Counted from the first letter of the stretch, positions 44,477 to 54,423 are shown. The stretch: DNA of 64,000 nucleotides from Acinetobacter courvalinii (GCF_014635545.1 NZ_BMDA01000002.1:457285-521284); one strand, 5' to 3'. Numbers and translations: made by a program. Notes: generated from the letters alone by a model not told the origin.

Positions 44477-45652
44477 TTAAGCGTTTGGCTCAATCACTTG
44501 ACGGGTTTCTTTGGCAATACGGCCTTCTTCATCGGTTGGAATGACCCAGATTTGTGGACCCGTGCCATTATCAATACGGCCTTCGCTACCGCGTGCCAAA
44601 GCATCATTTTTCTCTTTGCTAAATTGCAAACCAAAGTGAGATAAATAGCCCAAGGTTTTTTCACGGACATAGGCTGAGTTTTCGCCAATACCGCCTGTGA
44701 AGACTAAACCATCCAGACGTGGCAGGCCACAACTTAAAGCAGATAAGGATTTGGCCAGACGATAGCAGAACACTTCAATCGCAAGCGTTGCATCTTCATG
44801 TCCATTTTCAGAGGCTTCTACCAAGGTGCGCATGTCATTGGATAAGCCCGACAAGCCGAGTAAACCGCTTTCTTTATTGAGCATGCTGTCAATTTTCTGG
44901 ATATCCCAGCCCAGATTGCTGGCCAGGAACAGATGCAGACTTGGATCGACATCACCGCTACGGGTACCCATGACCACGCCTTCAAGCGGAGTCATGCCCA
45001 TAGAGGTATCGACACTATGTCCATTCCATACGGCACAGGTTGAGCTACCGTTACCTAAGTGGGCACTGAGCCAGCCCCCCTGATTCTTGTTGCCCGCCAG
45101 TTCGCTGGCACGTTCAGTGACATAGGCATGGCTGGTGCCGTGGAAGCCATAACGGCGCACTTGATGTTCGGTATATAAATATTTTGGCAGTGCATAACGA
45201 TAAGCGTGTTCAGGCATGGTTTGATGGAACGCGGTATCAAAGACAGCAACCTGTGGCAGTTGCGGGAATAAGCGCATGGTAGCTTCAATCCCGATGAGGT
45301 GTGCCGGATTGTGTAAAGGGGCAAGAGGGGTCGCGGCTTCAATACGTTCAACGAGTTCAGGTGTAAGCAGTTCTGCTTTGGTGATATTGCCGCCGTGTAC
45401 CACACGGTGTCCAATTGCTTGCGGATGATAGTTGGCTAAACGTGCCAACAAGGTTTCCAGTGCTTTGGCGTGATCTGCATAAGGAATTGAAAGTTCTAAC
45501 GGTTCGCCACCCAGGGTGACCCCTTTAATACGGGCATCTGCTGCGCCCAGATTTTCTGCCAAACCATAAATACGATCTTCACGGCGTTCCGAGATCAGTG
45601 CGTATTTGATTGATGATGAACCACAGTTAATTACTAATACAGATATAGCCAC
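44477..45652 (-). CDS. ackA: Acetate kinase
   Basis: AckA phosphorylates acetate with ATP, reversibly, giving acetyl phosphate for Pta. The 391 residues fit the ASKHA fold: [15 protein letters not shown] at the N-terminus (PHOSPHATE-1 region), HRVVHGGN with the conserved His-Gly, [30 protein letters not shown] with the catalytic His, [40 protein letters not shown], and [14 protein letters not shown]. It is the promoter-proximal gene of the ackA-pta operon. Confidence 0.97.
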   Translation of the reverse strand: MAISVLVINCGSSSIKYALISERREDRIYGLAENLGAADARIKGVTLGGEPLELSIPYADHAKALETLLARLANYHPQAIGHRVVHGGNITKAELLTPELVERIEAATPLAPLHNPAHLIGIEATMRLFPQLPQVAVFDTAFHQTMPEHAYRYALPKYLYTEHQVRRYGFHGTSHAYVTERASELAGNKNQGGWLSAHLGNGSSTCAVWNGHSVDTSMGMTPLEGVVMGTRSGDVDPSLHLFLASNLGWDIQKIDSMLNKESGLLGLSGLSNDMRTLVEASENGHEDATLAIEVFCYRLAKSLSALSCGLPRLDGLVFTGGIGENSAYVREKTLGYLSHFGLQFSKEKNDALARGSEGRIDNGTGPQIWVIPTDEEGRIAKETRQVIEPNA

Positions 45653-45774
45653 GTTTGAACACCTAACAGATTTTAAATTTTATGATGAACACTCTGATCT
45701 TGCTGCAATGCATGAGCAGTGGAATCAAGCGCAATGTTTTAACATGGGATGTCATCTTGGCGAAGATAGACTTT

Positions 45775-45818
45775 AGCCTATACAACCCGTTTATAAATCA
45801 ACCTAATCAGTATAGGCT
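45775..45818. promoter_or_regulatory. Inverted repeat upstream of ackA
   Basis: AGCCTATAC (45775-45783) and its perfect complement GTATAGGCT (45810-45818) are separated by 26 bases, 123 bases upstream of ackA. Possible operator pair or leader hairpin; function unknown. Confidence 0.4.
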
Positions 45819-45881
45819 GGAAATCATATCTTCTTTTAATTGATCTGTAGGTTTTATCATTATTTTTGTATGCAAGTATAT

Positions 45882-45922
45882 AAAAACACGATAAAGATCA
45901 ATTAAATGGCCTTTATCGTGTT
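45882..45922 (-). terminator. Terminator of proA
   Basis: On the minus strand AACACGATAAAG and CTTTATCGTGTT form a 12-bp stem with a 14-base loop, followed by TTTTATATAC. It lies 25 bases past the proA stop. Confidence 0.82.
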
Positions 45923-45946
45923 GCTGTGTTGCAATAGGTGTTTCTA

Positions 45947-47212
45947 TTATTGGCGGATTTGACCGTCGCCAAACACAATCCATTTTTGAGAGGTTAAACC
46001 TTCTAGGCCAACTGGGCCTCGGGCATGGATTTTATCGGTTGAAATGCCGATTTCTGCACCTAAACCATATTCAAAACCATCGGCAAAGCGTGTAGACGCA
46101 TTGATCATGACTGAGCTTGAATCAACACGTGCCAAGAACTCACGGGCTAGACTAAAGTTTTCGGTGATAATGGCATCGGTATGGTGTGAACCATACTTAT
46201 TGATATGCTCAATCGCTTCATCCATACCTGTGACTACTTTGACTGCCAGAATTGGTCCGAGATATTCGGTATACCAGTCTTCCTCTGTGGCTGTTTTTAC
46301 AGATACACCTAGGATACGTTGGGTTTCCGCACAGCCGCGTAGTTCAACCTGCTTTTCAGCATACAGCTCAGCAATTAGAGGGAGGAATTCTTCTGCAATC
46401 GCTTCATCAACCAGTAAGGTTTCCATGGCATTACATACGCCATAGCGATGGGTTTTGGCATTCAGGGCGATCGGCAAGGCCTTTTGCAAATCGGCCTGGG
46501 CTTCAACAAATACATGGCAATTGCCATCTAAATGTTTAATCACAGGAATACGGGCTTCATTGCTGATACGTTCAATCAGGCTTTTACCACCACGCGGCAC
46601 GATCACATCGACAAACTCGGTCATGGTAATCAGATGGCCAACTGCGGCACGATCTGGGGTGTCAATCACCTGCACCGCATGCTCAGGCAAGCCTGAAACC
46701 TGTAAACCATGCTGGATCGCAGTGGCAATGGCCTTGTTAGACTCGAGCGCTTCCGAACCACCACGTAAAATAATTGCGTTGCCAGATTTTAACGCCAGGG
46801 ATGCGGCTTCAAGCGTTACATTCGGTCTTGATTCGTAAATCATCCCGATCACGCCTAAAGGCACACGCATTTTACCCAACTGGATACCCGATGGACGGTA
46901 AGCCAGGTCAGTAATTTCCCCAATCGGGTCCACCAGACCAATGACATCTTTTAAACCTTGCAGCATGCCTTTAAAGCGTGCCGGAGTAAGCTCTAGACGA
47001 TCCAGCAGGGCACTGTCCAGTTGACGCTGGCGACCATTGTCCATATCAATTTGATTGGCCGCTAAAATCTGGGCCTGATTATTTTCCAAAGCGGTATAGA
47101 TCGCAGATAAGGCATGATTTTTCAAATGCGTTGAGGCACTGGTTAACATACGAGATGCCTGACGTGCCTGCGCACCGACCTGTTGCATATAATTTTGAAT
47201 AGAGTCTTGCAT
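45947..47212 (-). CDS. proA: Glutamate-5-semialdehyde dehydrogenase
   Basis: ProA reduces gamma-glutamyl phosphate to glutamate semialdehyde in proline synthesis. With the start at the ATG at 47212 the product is 421 residues, the family's usual length; the longer reading from 47320 adds 36 non-homologous residues. Visible features are [48 protein letters not shown], the catalytic Cys in [16 protein letters not shown] and [17 protein letters not shown]. No strong ribosome binding site is seen. proB is not in the window. Confidence 0.94.
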   Translation of the reverse strand: MQDSIQNYMQQVGAQARQASRMLTSASTHLKNHALSAIYTALENNQAQILAANQIDMDNGRQRQLDSALLDRLELTPARFKGMLQGLKDVIGLVDPIGEITDLAYRPSGIQLGKMRVPLGVIGMIYESRPNVTLEAASLALKSGNAIILRGGSEALESNKAIATAIQHGLQVSGLPEHAVQVIDTPDRAAVGHLITMTEFVDVIVPRGGKSLIERISNEARIPVIKHLDGNCHVFVEAQADLQKALPIALNAKTHRYGVCNAMETLLVDEAIAEEFLPLIAELYAEKQVELRGCAETQRILGVSVKTATEEDWYTEYLGPILAVKVVTGMDEAIEHINKYGSHHTDAIITENFSLAREFLARVDSSSVMINASTRFADGFEYGLGAEIGISTDKIHARGPVGLEGLTSQKWIVFGDGQIRQ

Positions 47213-47566
47213 AGCAGTTTGATATTTGCATGTATTTATAAAGATAGTAACAGTCAAATGCTGAACAATGAATAGGCGAAACTGACAATTCAACAAATTA
47301 TAAAACGTTAATTGGCGCAAAATTTTTTATTTTAGTGCGATGAAGATATTGAATCTAAAGCCAAGACTACATATTTTGCAAAAGATTATTCATTTAAACA
47401 AGATGAGTGGTTAAGGAAATGATTGCGTATAAAACGTGCATACGTATAGAATGAAAAAGTATAGGATAAATGTAATACAAATTTTATAAATTTGTTAACT
47501 TGCAAGAGCAAATCGCTGAAAATGAGATGCTTGCAACAGAAAAATAAACAAGGATGGAGGAAGGAC
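47213..47566. other. Divergent promoter region with an 8-bp palindrome
   Basis: No gene is seen. At 47477-47495 the perfect inverted repeat ACAAATTT and AAATTTGT with a TAT spacer lies 72 bases upstream of the hydrolase-PilZ start and could be an operator. The region is AT-rich. Confidence 0.4.
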
Positions 47567-48880
47567 ATGAATTCCATTATCCAAATGGACTCGGATATAA
47601 ATCATACCTACACAGGCTTTGGTTTTTTCGACATTTACAATAAAAACAGTTTCAAGCAGCCAGCACGTACCACGTGGATTGATGGCTGGAAAATTGAATA
47701 TATGGCTATTGCAGATCCTAAAACGATCTATAACACGCCAATTGTAATTGTCGGGGGCGCATTTCAAAATTTTAACTCTTATAAGTATTGTGTTGAGCAA
47801 CTCTTTGAGAGTGGTCCTGTGATTTTAATCGATTTACCTTCAATGGGCGCGAACCAGCAGATTCGTAATGTTGATACTGGTGAATCTGCTGGAATTCTGG
47901 AACTACCTGATTTATCAAAAATGCTCGGTCAATGGCTGGATATTGTTGGAATCGATAAGGTTTCAATGATGGGGATGTCATTGGGGTCGGTGGTCGCTTC
48001 TTCATTTGCCGATCAACGTCCAGAACTGATTGACCGCATGGTGTTGATGGGAGTGATGCAAAAGACCCGTAAAAGCTGGCGTATGCTGCTGGAAGAGTCT
48101 TTGCATTTAATGCGTGAAGATCGTATGGAAGAGTTTGGTCAGGCGGTGATTCTCTATCTTGTCAATCATGCCAAACTGGACAAGACACGTATGTCACCAA
48201 CAGCTAAGCGTCTGTTCTTCAAACAGATGGCAGAGTTTAGTGCCACAGAGCGCGAGCGTTATGAAATTAACTGCAACCGTTTATTGCGTTTAAGCGATGT
48301 GCCGGTTCCGCAATGTAAGACCTTGGTTGCAGCCGGACAATATGACAGCTTTACCTTACCGCATGAAAATGCCGATTTTGCCTTACAATGTCAGGATATG
48401 CAGTTTGCCCTAATTGCCAATGCAGATCATGTACCGCAATTGCAACGCCGTAAAGAAACCATGAATCTGTTTACTACCTTTTTAAAAGGGGAATCTATCG
48501 ACAATCTGGATGGTATCATTCCGATGAATCGTGAACAGATGCAGCAGATGGAACGCCGTGGTGAAGAACGGATCGCAGTGCTACAACCCGAAAGTAAACT
48601 GACCCATCGTCATTTGGATACTGAGGTAGCGGTGAGCATTGTGGATATCACCTTCTTTGGCGTGTACTTAAAACTTCATCAGCTAGAGCAGCTTGATTTT
48701 ATCACGCAGCATCCACGTGACTTAGCCCTGCAGTTAACAGATGAAGAAGGCGAGTTTAAAATTGAATGTTTAATCTTTGATGCAACTGAGCAAGGACTGC
48801 GCATCTTGTTTAAACATGGCAGTTTTGATATCGCAGAGCGTTTGACCCGTTTTATTCAACGTCAGAAGCCAATTGAATAA
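47567..48880 (+). CDS. Alpha/beta hydrolase fused to a PilZ-like domain
   Basis: This 437-residue protein starts at the ATG at 47567, preceded by GGAGGAAGG. Residues about 45-310 form an alpha/beta hydrolase with nucleophile elbow GMSLG (Ser138), a likely acid in AAGQYDS (Asp260) and His288 in ANADHVP. Residues about 328-437 resemble a PilZ domain, the cyclic-di-GMP receptor: an Arg pair and Arg335 in ERRGEERIAV, then VSIVDITFFGVYLKL in place of the usual D/NxSxxG. The second motif is degenerate (DITFFG), so ligand binding is uncertain. I infer an esterase or lipase-like enzyme with a signalling domain; substrate unknown. Confidence 0.8.
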   Translation: MNSIIQMDSDINHTYTGFGFFDIYNKNSFKQPARTTWIDGWKIEYMAIADPKTIYNTPIVIVGGAFQNFNSYKYCVEQLFESGPVILIDLPSMGANQQIRNVDTGESAGILELPDLSKMLGQWLDIVGIDKVSMMGMSLGSVVASSFADQRPELIDRMVLMGVMQKTRKSWRMLLEESLHLMREDRMEEFGQAVILYLVNHAKLDKTRMSPTAKRLFFKQMAEFSATERERYEINCNRLLRLSDVPVPQCKTLVAAGQYDSFTLPHENADFALQCQDMQFALIANADHVPQLQRRKETMNLFTTFLKGESIDNLDGIIPMNREQMQQMERRGEERIAVLQPESKLTHRHLDTEVAVSIVDITFFGVYLKLHQLEQLDFITQHPRDLALQLTDEEGEFKIECLIFDATEQGLRILFKHGSFDIAERLTRFIQRQKPIE

Positions 48881-48913
48881 CACCTATTGTGGCATTAAAT
48901 TGTGGCATTAAAA

Positions 48914-48940
48914 AAAGTGGCAATTTGCCACTTTCTTTTT
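48914..48940. terminator. Terminator of the hydrolase-PilZ gene
   Basis: AAAGTGGCA and TGCCACTTT enclose ATT, then TTTTT. Directly upstream the 13-base unit TTGTGGCATTAAA is repeated in tandem (48888-48914 region). Confidence 0.85.
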
Positions 48941-48948
48941 GGCTGATG

Positions 48949-49791
48949 TTATTGATTGCTCGCCTGAATCATCCAGACCAGGTCTCCTAAATGTTGCTGT
49001 TTGTTTTCTAACGCGGTGTGCTCAAAAAATTGCTTGGGTTGTAGGACCTCAACCTGATGAAAACCGGCTTCCTGAAAAAAGTGTTCGACTTCAGCAGGGG
49101 TTTTAAAATGAAAACTAAAGGCACTGCGAGACATCCATTTCAGCAAGCGGCTGCTGTTCCAGATAATCGTCGCCAGTTTATTTTGGGTTGGTTCCGGATA
49201 GATATCGGTTAAATAGTGCAATGTTTGAAAGTCTTGACCATAGTGGGCAATCGCTTGAATAAGTTGTTGCAACAATGGTTTTTCAAAGTAGTTGATCAAC
49301 CCTTCACTAATGATCACCAATGGACGTTTCTGATCAAAGATTTGAAATGCCGAAGCAAAGGCTCCCGTAAACAGGTCTAGCGATAATACATCATCGCTAT
49401 GACTTTCAATTTGCTGCAATGCTGCCTGTTTGGTGGCCGCCATATCCGGTAAGTCCAGTTCACGATAGCTGATTTCAGGGTAATGTTGTCTAAACCACCA
49501 GCCACGTGGTGATAGGCCACAGGCAATTTCTAGCACTTGTAGATCAGGATGTTGTTCAATCAGTTTTTTTAAATGGCTATCCAGCATGCTATGACGTTGT
49601 TTGAGTGTAGTACGCATGCTGCCACCGACATATTTTTCCGCCCAGCTTTCGATGGGATGGACTAGGGCAGCGAGTGTTTTGCCTTTTTTTGTTGCCAGTG
49701 CTGGATGTGAGATCCCCATTTGATACCAGATATAGCCTGTGTAGTGTGCAGTAAATGAAATATGGCGGTGTTTTGAAAGTTGTTGTGTCAT
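48949..49791 (-). CDS. SAM-dependent methyltransferase, LCMT/TcmP-like
   Basis: This 280-residue protein resembles the leucine carboxyl methyltransferase/TcmP group of class I methyltransferases. The N-terminal SFTAHYTGYIWYQMGIS and MRTTLKQRHSMLDSHL lead to the SAM site VLEIACGLSPRGWWF, then YRELDLPDM and PLVIISEGLINYFEKPLLQQLI, which matches the family's EGL(L/I)xY motif. The natural substrate is unknown. It is a single gene, with the convergent hydrolase-PilZ gene on one side and a hairpin-rich repeat element behind its promoter. Confidence 0.82.
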   Translation of the reverse strand: MTQQLSKHRHISFTAHYTGYIWYQMGISHPALATKKGKTLAALVHPIESWAEKYVGGSMRTTLKQRHSMLDSHLKKLIEQHPDLQVLEIACGLSPRGWWFRQHYPEISYRELDLPDMAATKQAALQQIESHSDDVLSLDLFTGAFASAFQIFDQKRPLVIISEGLINYFEKPLLQQLIQAIAHYGQDFQTLHYLTDIYPEPTQNKLATIIWNSSRLLKWMSRSAFSFHFKTPAEVEHFFQEAGFHQVEVLQPKQFFEHTALENKQQHLGDLVWMIQASNQ

Positions 49792-49897
49792 CTGTCCTAG
49801 ACTCTATTTTTTCCTAATTTAGATATAAAATTCATCTCTTTAAAATACAGAGTGCTTTGACTACATCTTGATTTAGGCTTGTTATTTACTATCGTGG

Positions 49898-50014
49898 GGC
49901 GGCATGGATGCCGCCGTTAGGCTGGGGTTACAAGGATGTACCCTCAGCCTAACAAAGGATTTTTGCTTACTTTTCATCCCTGAAAAGTAAGTCGAGCCGA
50001 CGGCCAAATCCTTT
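49898..50014. repeat. Multi-hairpin intergenic repeat element
   Basis: Three consecutive strong dyads fill 117 bp. (1) GGCGGCAT and ATGCCGCC at 49898-49915. (2) GTTAGGCTG and CAGCCTAAC at 49916-49924 and 49945-49953, with inner GGG/CCC and TACA/TGTA. (3) Outer AAAGGATTT and AAATCCTTT (49954-49962, 50006-50014) around a perfect 11-bp stem CTTACTTTTCA with TGAAAAGTAAG and loop TCCC. The junctions are exact, with dyads abutting. Similar sequence is, from memory, dispersed in Acinetobacter intergenic DNA; this was not checked. Confidence 0.8.
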
Positions 50015-50077
50015 AATCAGATGAGCACTCGGCAAGATTCCATCGTGTGAATAGAACAATTAAAAATCTAATCAAAG

Positions 50078-51103
50078 TTAGAACGAATTCTTAAATTCTT
50101 CAATGACTTTTCTGACGTTATGCCAGTTTTCATCGTCTAACGTTAAGGTAGTAGTACCGATTTGGATATTTGGAATTTTACCGCGCATACGTTCTAGGCG
50201 TTGCTGGTTTGGTAAAGGCAGTGACTGGATGCCTTCCAATGCGTTACACGCGGCAGCACGGTCATTACATACCAGTCCCATATCGCAACCTGCATTTAAC
50301 GCGGCTTGAATACGGGCGTCTGCACCGCCAGCGACACAGGCAGCTTGCATACTCAAGTCGTCCGAGAAAAGTACGCCGTCAAATTTAAGTTGTTGACGTA
50401 AGATTTGTTGTAACCAGAATGGTGAGAAACCTGCCGGATTTGGATCAACCTGATCATAGATCACGTGCGCAGGCATCAAGGCATCCAGCTGTGGCATTAG
50501 CTTGATAAAGCTTTGCATATCCTTGTCATAGATTTCCTGATATGAACGACTGTCGATTGCTGCGGCAACGTGCGAGTCAGCCTTCACTGAACCATGACCA
50601 GGGAAGTGTTTACCTGTTGTCGCCATACCTGCTTTTTTCATACCGCGCATAAAGGCATCGGCAAGTGGAACGATGTCCTGCATATTTTTGGCAAAGCCGC
50701 GATCACCAATCACATCACTGACATCATTCAGGTCTAGAACGGGCGCAAAGCTGAAATCAATACCGACCGCCAATACTTCCGTTGCCATGAGCCAGCCGCA
50801 TTGTTCAGCCAGCTCAACTGCCTGTTCAGGATGAGTGAGATAACGCTCGCCTAAACGTCCCATAGCGGGTAACAAGGTAAAGCCCTGTCTTAAACGCTGT
50901 ACACGGCCACCTTCCTGATCGACAGCAATCAGAATTTCTGGACGGATCTGACGCATATGATCGGTTAGAGCACGGACCTGTTGAGGGGATTCAATGTTGC
51001 GCGCAAATAAAATCATGCCGCCGACTTGCGGAGCTTGTAATAGTTCAATATCTTCTTGGGTGAGTTCTGTGCCAGCAATATCTAGCATCAATGCGCCGAT
51101 CAT
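50078..51103 (-). CDS. nagZ: Beta-N-acetylhexosaminidase (GH3)
   Basis: NagZ removes N-acetylglucosamine from anhydromuramyl peptides during cytoplasmic peptidoglycan recycling. The 341 residues form the GH3 TIM barrel: IGALMLDIAGTELTQED at the start, IAVDQEGGRVQRL, the signature GKHFPGHGSVKADSHVA containing the catalytic His loop, and the nucleophile Asp in VLFSDDLSMQAA. In other bacteria its product influences AmpC induction. It has its own promoter opposite the prc gene. Confidence 0.95.
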   Translation of the reverse strand: MIGALMLDIAGTELTQEDIELLQAPQVGGMILFARNIESPQQVRALTDHMRQIRPEILIAVDQEGGRVQRLRQGFTLLPAMGRLGERYLTHPEQAVELAEQCGWLMATEVLAVGIDFSFAPVLDLNDVSDVIGDRGFAKNMQDIVPLADAFMRGMKKAGMATTGKHFPGHGSVKADSHVAAAIDSRSYQEIYDKDMQSFIKLMPQLDALMPAHVIYDQVDPNPAGFSPFWLQQILRQQLKFDGVLFSDDLSMQAACVAGGADARIQAALNAGCDMGLVCNDRAAACNALEGIQSLPLPNQQRLERMRGKIPNIQIGTTTLTLDDENWHNVRKVIEEFKNSF

Positions 51104-51340
51104 AAGGATTCCGTTTGAATTTTGATGAAAAAAACGATAGCTAAATTGTGCAATGATTTGCTACATTTTGTCAGTACAGAATATGATAAAACTACATGAT
51201 ATTGATGATAAGTGCTTATTGGTCATTTATTTATGACGACTAATCAGTACTGCAAGTTGGTAAAGTATCGAATGAAATGTGTTCATATTGACAGTATCAG
51301 CGTGTAATAATTGCCATATCCAAGGAAGTACCAAAATTTT

Positions 51341-53524
51341 ATGAAACTTCAAATGATAGCGTGTGCAGTTGCAATTGCGACTGGTGGTTTATTTTTCTCT
51401 CACACCATGAATGAGGCGTTTGCGGCGACAGAAACACCAGTGGTTTCAACCGTTATCAAGCCAACACAAGAACAAGCGCTCGTATCACGTCAGCTCGCAA
51501 CCTTGGTTGATCGCCAGCATTATTTGAATATGCGTTTAGATGCAACCACGTCAAACCGTATTCTGGATATGTATCTCGACAGTCTTGATCCAGATCATTC
51601 ATTATTTTTAAGCGGTGAAGTTGCAGACTATAAGAATAAGTATGGTTCCACTTTTGGTAGCTCATTAAAAGCCGGTAACTTAACCGGGCCTTTTGCTATT
51701 CATGCGCAATATCGTGACCGTTTGAAACAATTCTATGAGTTTATGTTGGCCGAATTGAAGAAGCCGCAGAACCTGAATCAGAAAGATGTCTATCTGGAAA
51801 CCGATCGTGAAAAAGCGCCTTATTTCCAGACGGCTGCTGAACAACAGGCACATTGGCAGAAAATGCTGGTGTCACAGCTGATCAATCTGACCATTAGCAA
51901 AGAAGAAGAACAGGCCAAGCAGAAAGCATTAAAGGCAGATCCATCACTGGCCAATGGTCAGGACTTGACTGGTCCAGAAGATTTAACCCCGGTTCAGACT
52001 TTAACCAAGCGCTATACCCGTCAGTTGGAACGTATTGGTCGGGTCAAGAGTGACGATGTCCTCGACAAAACCCTGAATGCGATGATGGCGACCTATGATC
52101 CACATAGTAACTATTATCCGCCCATTGATGCGATGGAGTTGAATCGTCAAACCACCTTGCAACTTGAGGGCATTGGGGTTTCGATCCGACCAGAACGCGG
52201 CAATGAAGATTACACCAAGATCGAGACCATCGTTGAGGGTGGTCCGGCAAGTAAATCAGGTCAGGTCAAATCAGGTGACCGCATCATTGGTGTCGCTCAA
52301 GACGGCGATAAAATGGTGGATGTGATCGGCTGGCCGAGCTCGGAAATTGTGGGCTTGATTCGTGGTAAACGTGGCACCAAGGTGGTAGTGCGTCTACTAG
52401 GTGCAGGGGCACCGATGAGTCAGGCACGTAATGTCACTTTAACGCGTGACATTATTCAGGAAGAAGATGCTGGTGTTCGTTCGCGTACGGTTGAAATCAC
52501 TCGTGATGGTAAAAAACACCTATTTGGCGTACTTGAAATTCCTTCGTTCTACTTTGATTATCGCTCACGTCGTGCGGGAACCGAGTACCGCTCAGTCTCA
52601 GAAGATACGGCTAAAGCGCTGGAATCATTGAAAGCACAGAAAGTAGAAGGGGTACTGGTGGACCTGCGTAATGACCCGGGTGGTTCTTTGGAAGAAGTTG
52701 CGCGTATGCTCGGTCAGGTGATCAAGTCAGGGCCAGTGGTTCAGATCCGTGATGGCAATGGTAATGTCAATGTCTTTGAAGATACCGATGGTGGCGAGCA
52801 GCTTTATGCAGGCCCGATGGCGGTATTGGTCAACTTGGCATCGGCTTCTGCTAGTGAAATCTATTCTGCTGCGATTCAGGACTATGAGCGTGGCATCATT
52901 ATCGGTAGCACGACTACAGGTAAAGGTACGGCTCAAGTGCAACTGGATTCACTTGCTTATGGTCAGGCAACCCTGACACAGCGTAAGTTCTACCGTATTA
53001 CCGGTGGAAGTACGCAAAATAAAGGTGTAATCCCGGATATCAAACTGGTGGATATCTACAATGAAGAGTTTGGTGAGCGTAAAGCCAAAAATGCCTTGAA
53101 GTGGGACACCATTCCAACCGCACCATTTAAGCGTGAAGGTTCAGTTCAACCGTATATTGCCAAGTTAACGGAAACATCTCAGCAACGTGTTGCCGTAGAC
53201 TCACAGTTCAAGTATCTAGAAGCGCGTAAAGCGATTGCCAAGAAAACCTCTGATCAGAAGAAAGTGGTACTGGATATCAACCAGCGCCGTGCTGAATTGA
53301 TTGATCTGGAAAAACAGACCTTGAATGCTGAAAACCAGCGTCGTGCGGCAACAGGTCAGGCACCTTATGCCAACTGGGAAAGTTATCAGGCTTCGATTGA
53401 CGCCTTGGTTGAATCTCGGGCCAAGATGAAAGCACATTTACGTCCGCCACTGCCTGAAGAAGAAACCTTTATTACAGAAGCGGCAAATGTCCTTTTAGAT
53501 TATGCCAAGCTGCAAAATCGTTAA
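51341..53524 (+). CDS. prc: Carboxy-terminal processing protease Prc/Tsp (S41)
   Basis: This 727-residue periplasmic serine protease cleaves proteins with nonpolar C-termini and processes cell-wall enzymes. The start at 51341 gives a Sec signal (MKLQMIACAVAIATGGLFFSHT, cleavage near AFA). A helical N-domain precedes the PDZ (LQLEGIGVSIRPERG...GPASKSGQVKSGDRIIGVAQ). The S41 core has GVLVDLRNDPGGSLEE, the nucleophile region LVNLASASASEIYSAAIQDY and the Lys in GSTTTGKGTAQVQ, giving the Ser-Lys dyad. A DUF3340-type C-terminal domain follows. AAGGAAG lies 12 bases upstream. Confidence 0.95.
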   Translation: MKLQMIACAVAIATGGLFFSHTMNEAFAATETPVVSTVIKPTQEQALVSRQLATLVDRQHYLNMRLDATTSNRILDMYLDSLDPDHSLFLSGEVADYKNKYGSTFGSSLKAGNLTGPFAIHAQYRDRLKQFYEFMLAELKKPQNLNQKDVYLETDREKAPYFQTAAEQQAHWQKMLVSQLINLTISKEEEQAKQKALKADPSLANGQDLTGPEDLTPVQTLTKRYTRQLERIGRVKSDDVLDKTLNAMMATYDPHSNYYPPIDAMELNRQTTLQLEGIGVSIRPERGNEDYTKIETIVEGGPASKSGQVKSGDRIIGVAQDGDKMVDVIGWPSSEIVGLIRGKRGTKVVVRLLGAGAPMSQARNVTLTRDIIQEEDAGVRSRTVEITRDGKKHLFGVLEIPSFYFDYRSRRAGTEYRSVSEDTAKALESLKAQKVEGVLVDLRNDPGGSLEEVARMLGQVIKSGPVVQIRDGNGNVNVFEDTDGGEQLYAGPMAVLVNLASASASEIYSAAIQDYERGIIIGSTTTGKGTAQVQLDSLAYGQATLTQRKFYRITGGSTQNKGVIPDIKLVDIYNEEFGERKAKNALKWDTIPTAPFKREGSVQPYIAKLTETSQQRVAVDSQFKYLEARKAIAKKTSDQKKVVLDINQRRAELIDLEKQTLNAENQRRAATGQAPYANWESYQASIDALVESRAKMKAHLRPPLPEEETFITEAANVLLDYAKLQNR

Positions 53525-53542
53525 GTTGATATGCTTTTAAAT

Positions 53543-53571
53543 AAAAAGCCCTGTTTGATACAGGGCTTTTT
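53543..53571 (+). terminator. Terminator of prc
   Basis: AAAAAGCCCTGT and ACAGGGCTTTTT enclose TTGAT. Confidence 0.93.
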
Positions 53572-53772
53572 ATTGCTGTCTTGATGGTGATTTCAATCTG
53601 GACGTATAGATGTCAGTATCATCGGGTGCCGGCGTAATTTGATGGTTCTAAATCTTAAATAGAATAAGCGTCCTTATCCATTGTTCAGTATAAAGACGCT
53701 TTGGGCTTAAATAATAGAGCAGTGCCGCTGCATGATCCGAGTAATCTTTTCTACCTGTTTTAGCAACAAGTG

Positions 53773-54216
53773 CTACTCAGTGCGTATCCAGATCTGATTA
53801 CGACCCAGCGCAGAAATCCCCAGATAACCCCGTAAATGCAGACGTTTGCCATTGGCGCTTAATTTGGCTTTCATGCTGTAAATCTTGCCTGTATTCGGGT
53901 CGAGAATACGTCCACTGGTATAGTTAAGACCTTCACTATGTTTTAAGCCTGTCACCACATCCAGCCCGATAATCGGTTTATTGGTATAAGGTGCAGGGCA
54001 GTCCACACAGATTTCCTTGGGTACATAGCCTGTTCGTGGGGTAATTTTCACAACTTTACCTGTATAGGTGCCATTGGCCTCTTGGCGAATTTCAACGATC
54101 CCTTTAGGTGCGCCTGTTTTATCATCGATACTTTGCCAGAGACCAGTGATGTCTTGGGCAAAGCTAAAGCTGCTGATCATGGTTAAAAATAAAATACTGA
54201 TTAAGCTTTTACTCAT
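53773..54216 (-). CDS. Exported DUF2147 protein, copy 1
   Basis: This 147-residue protein has a Sec signal (MSKSLISILFLTMISSFSFA) and a DUF2147 domain, a small beta-barrel of unknown function: ITGLWQSIDDKTGAPKGIVEI, GTYTGKVVKITPRTGY, CVDCPAPYTNKPIIGLDVV, GRILDPNTGKIYSMKAKLS, LHLRGYLGISALGRNQIW. The paired Cys (CVDC) could form a disulfide. By my count about 125 of 147 positions match the neighbouring copy at 54424, including the ribosome-binding leader GGATTTTTAATA, so this is a recent tandem duplication. Confidence 0.9.
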   Translation of the reverse strand: MSKSLISILFLTMISSFSFAQDITGLWQSIDDKTGAPKGIVEIRQEANGTYTGKVVKITPRTGYVPKEICVDCPAPYTNKPIIGLDVVTGLKHSEGLNYTSGRILDPNTGKIYSMKAKLSANGKRLHLRGYLGISALGRNQIWIRTE

Positions 54217-54335
54217 TATTAAAAATCCGTTTAACAGTCATTTTTATTATGTAGGATATCTAATAAGCGATTCAATCATTATTTTACATTTGTATATTAA
54301 TATTTGAAAATTCAATGGTTTTTAATTTTTTGATT

Positions 54336-54375
54336 AAAAAAGCCTCTCCATTTTAAAATAATGAAGAGGCTTTTT
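54336..54375 (-). terminator. Terminator between the DUF2147 copies
   Basis: AAAAAAGCCTCT and AGAGGCTTTTT, with a further CAT/ATG pair, enclose an AT-rich loop. It ends the upstream (54424-54867) copy. Confidence 0.85.
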
Positions 54376-54423
54376 AAATTTATTTAAATATACGTCGGGC
54401 CGTTTGATGCTCCCTACAAATAT

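Noticed and set aside
47213-47320. Longer proA reading from 47320
   Set aside because: Adds 36 residues unlike ProA; start at 47212 gives the usual 421 residues.
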